The translations under genes were made by a program, and so were the position numbers. This document shows positions 37,892 to 39,220 of a DNA stretch of 39,220 bases, in pieces (the first letter of the stretch is position 1; each line of letters begins with the position of its first letter). This DNA comes from a bacterium. GTDB lineage: Bacteria > Patescibacteriota > Patescibacteriia > UBA1558 > S5-K13. The notes beneath the pieces were generated by a model. That model ran no database searches and had not been told where the DNA came from. It worked only from the letters and a program-made list of their open reading frames with translations. The stretch spans positions 1-39,220 of the forward strand of contig JAKPTO010000001.1 of the NCBI GenBank assembly GCA_029555085.1. The letters run 5' to 3'.

Positions 37892-38218
37892 ATGTCAGAG
37901 TCAAAAGTATACGAAGCAAAAGAGTTCACAAAAGAAGTAACATTATTAATTGATATTGATTATCCCGATTTCAGGAGTTTTTATAAAAATTCAAAGGATA
38001 TTATTTATCGAAAAATTACTGATCTTTTTTTGGAATTAAAATCACCAGATGATGAAATTTTATTAACCGTATCTGCACGCGTGGATGGTTGTGATTTCAA
38101 TTCCGATTTTCTCATTAGTAAAACCAAAGAAGAGTGGTTAAAAAGCGGTGTGAAGAAATATTTTGAAGAAATCGAAGATTATGAAACTTGTAATAAAATC
38201 ATGAAGGTTTGTTTTTAG
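37892..38218 (+). CDS. hypothetical protein
   Basis: Intact ORF; convergent overlap with 38199..38465. Confidence 0.55.
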   Translation: MSESKVYEAKEFTKEVTLLIDIDYPDFRSFYKNSKDIIYRKITDLFLELKSPDDEILLTVSARVDGCDFNSDFLISKTKEEWLKSGVKKYFEEIEDYETCNKIMKVCF

Positions 38219-38465
38219 TCGACCTTATTGGTGGTGGCGGAGTACCGAATTTTCGTCCCAACGTCATTTCTTTTCCACGTTCATAAGTACGTAATCCAAG
38301 CAAAACCGCAGCAAATCCCAATGCTTCTATTGCACTTTTATCGGTCCATATTATAAGATATATTGCAACGCCGATGAAAATGATTGCTAAGATTTTTTTT
38401 ACAGAATACTGACAATCCTCTTTAAAAAGGAGACATAAAATAAAATCAATAATTCTTTTAAACAT
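38199..38465 (-). CDS. small membrane protein, holin-like
   Basis: Two hydrophobic helices ILAIIFIGVAIYLIIW and IEALGFAAVLLGL, charged C-terminus. Confidence 0.5.
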   Translation of the reverse strand: MFKRIIDFILCLLFKEDCQYSVKKILAIIFIGVAIYLIIWTDKSAIEALGFAAVLLGLRTYERGKEMTLGRKFGTPPPPIRSTKNKPS

Positions 38466-38466
38466 G

Positions 38467-38934
38467 TTATTTTTCGATTTTTCTGACTATTATTTTCGCG
38501 TTTCTTGTTGTGGTAGATGATATTGTATCTATTTCGTTATCATCAATAAAACTTTTTTTTTCCTCTAACGTTAGACCTTCCATATATTGAAGAAAATCTT
38601 GTTTGGTTAATGCATCGTCATTACTAATATATCTAACATATGATTTTTGAAGTGATTGAAGTTGTTTTTCAAATCTGTCAATATTTTTAGTATGATCTTC
38701 AAATTCTTTTCTTAAATTATTTTGACTTTGTAGTAATAAAGAATCTATTTTTTTCTGTGATTCTTGATTTTTCATCACTATCTCAACTTTTTCTTGCACT
38801 AGTTTAATACTATCATTCCATTTATCATATACTTTATATCCACCCAGAATAATACCGGCAAATGTCACGATAGTAAGATATTGACTACTAAAGAGCTTTA
38901 TGTGCTCCAATCCTTTTGTGAATTTTTTAAACAT
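38467..38934 (-). CDS. membrane-anchored coiled-coil protein (spanin/Rz-like by layout)
   Basis: N-terminal TM YLTIVTFAGIILGGYKVY followed by coiled coil; GAGGG ribosome-binding-like site. Confidence 0.45.
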   Translation of the reverse strand: MFKKFTKGLEHIKLFSSQYLTIVTFAGIILGGYKVYDKWNDSIKLVQEKVEIVMKNQESQKKIDSLLLQSQNNLRKEFEDHTKNIDRFEKQLQSLQKSYVRYISNDDALTKQDFLQYMEGLTLEEKKSFIDDNEIDTISSTTTRNAKIIVRKIEK

Positions 38935-38961
38935 ATATAATCCCTCTTATCTATAAATATT

Positions 38962-39220
38962 CTATAATTTTATTCCTACCACTAAAATGTCGTCGGTTTG
39001 TTCATTATCACCACGCCATTTCAGAAGTTTTTGTTCAAGTAATTGTGCTTGATAAACTAAATTTAAATGGTGAACTTCAATTAACATTTCTTTAAAATTA
39101 TCACGCATTAATTTTCTATTTCGTGGGCCACCAAATTGATCAGTAATGCCATCGGTTAACATATAAATAATATCATTTTCCTGATATGGTATTTCTATTG
39201 TTTTAAATGTTTTTGTAATA
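38962..39220 (-). CDS. SpoIIE/PP2C-type serine phosphatase, C-terminal part (N-terminus beyond window)
   Basis: Frame open to the window edge: ITKTFKTIEIPYQENDIIYMLTDGITDQFGGPRNRKLM...WRGDNEQTDDILVVGIKL. Confidence 0.85.
   Translation of the reverse strand, partial: ITKTFKTIEIPYQENDIIYMLTDGITDQFGGPRNRKLMRDNFKEMLIEVHHLNLVYQAQLLEQKLLKWRGDNEQTDDILVVGIKL

Noticed and set aside
1-39220. CRISPR arrays, rRNA or tRNA genes
   Set aside because: No regularly spaced repeats or recognisable cloverleaf seen by eye; tRNAscan-SE/Infernal would be needed to exclude tRNAs.

Overview
AT-rich 39.2 kb fragment of a large tailed phage with a T4-like (Straboviridae-type) morphogenesis core. Two good TTTG-N20-TAnnTTTG promoters suggest a Bacteroidota host. 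Plus strand 1-13.6 kb: WYL-domain virion-like protein, three glycosyltransferases, dUTPase, a degenerate HD-like protein, a gp55-like late sigma factor, a baseplate OB-fold hub-like protein and a GIY-YIG (T5orf172-type) protein. Minus strand 13.7-35.2 kb: dCMP deaminase, HAD phosphatase, freestanding zinc-finger/Vsr-like homing endonuclease, major capsid (gp23), scaffold, prohead protease (gp21), portal (gp20), intein-containing large terminase (gp17), a series of acidic or proline-rich putative virion proteins, nucleotidyltransferase fusion, KTSC protein and Hsp20. Plus strand 35.3-38.2 kb: small membrane proteins and a ClpC-like double AAA+ unfoldase. Right edge (minus): lysis-like membrane proteins and the C-terminus of a SpoIIE/PP2C phosphatase. 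Best hunt results: (i) a terminase intein inserted in ILIS|TPNG, ending in Gln, whose two LAGLIDADG motifs have both lost the catalytic Asp; (ii) a shared N-terminal segment (LTES/LTD-x2-L...[IL]xE) in several proteins that looks like a capsid-targeting propeptide cut by the gp21-like protease; (iii) a recurrent TATTTATA box upstream of about ten genes, candidate late promoter, in inverse orientation to the T4 TATAAATA box; (iv) an HD-fold protein that has apparently lost all its metal ligands; (v) a divergent Hsp20/ClpC-like module. All calls are by eye; no searches were run.
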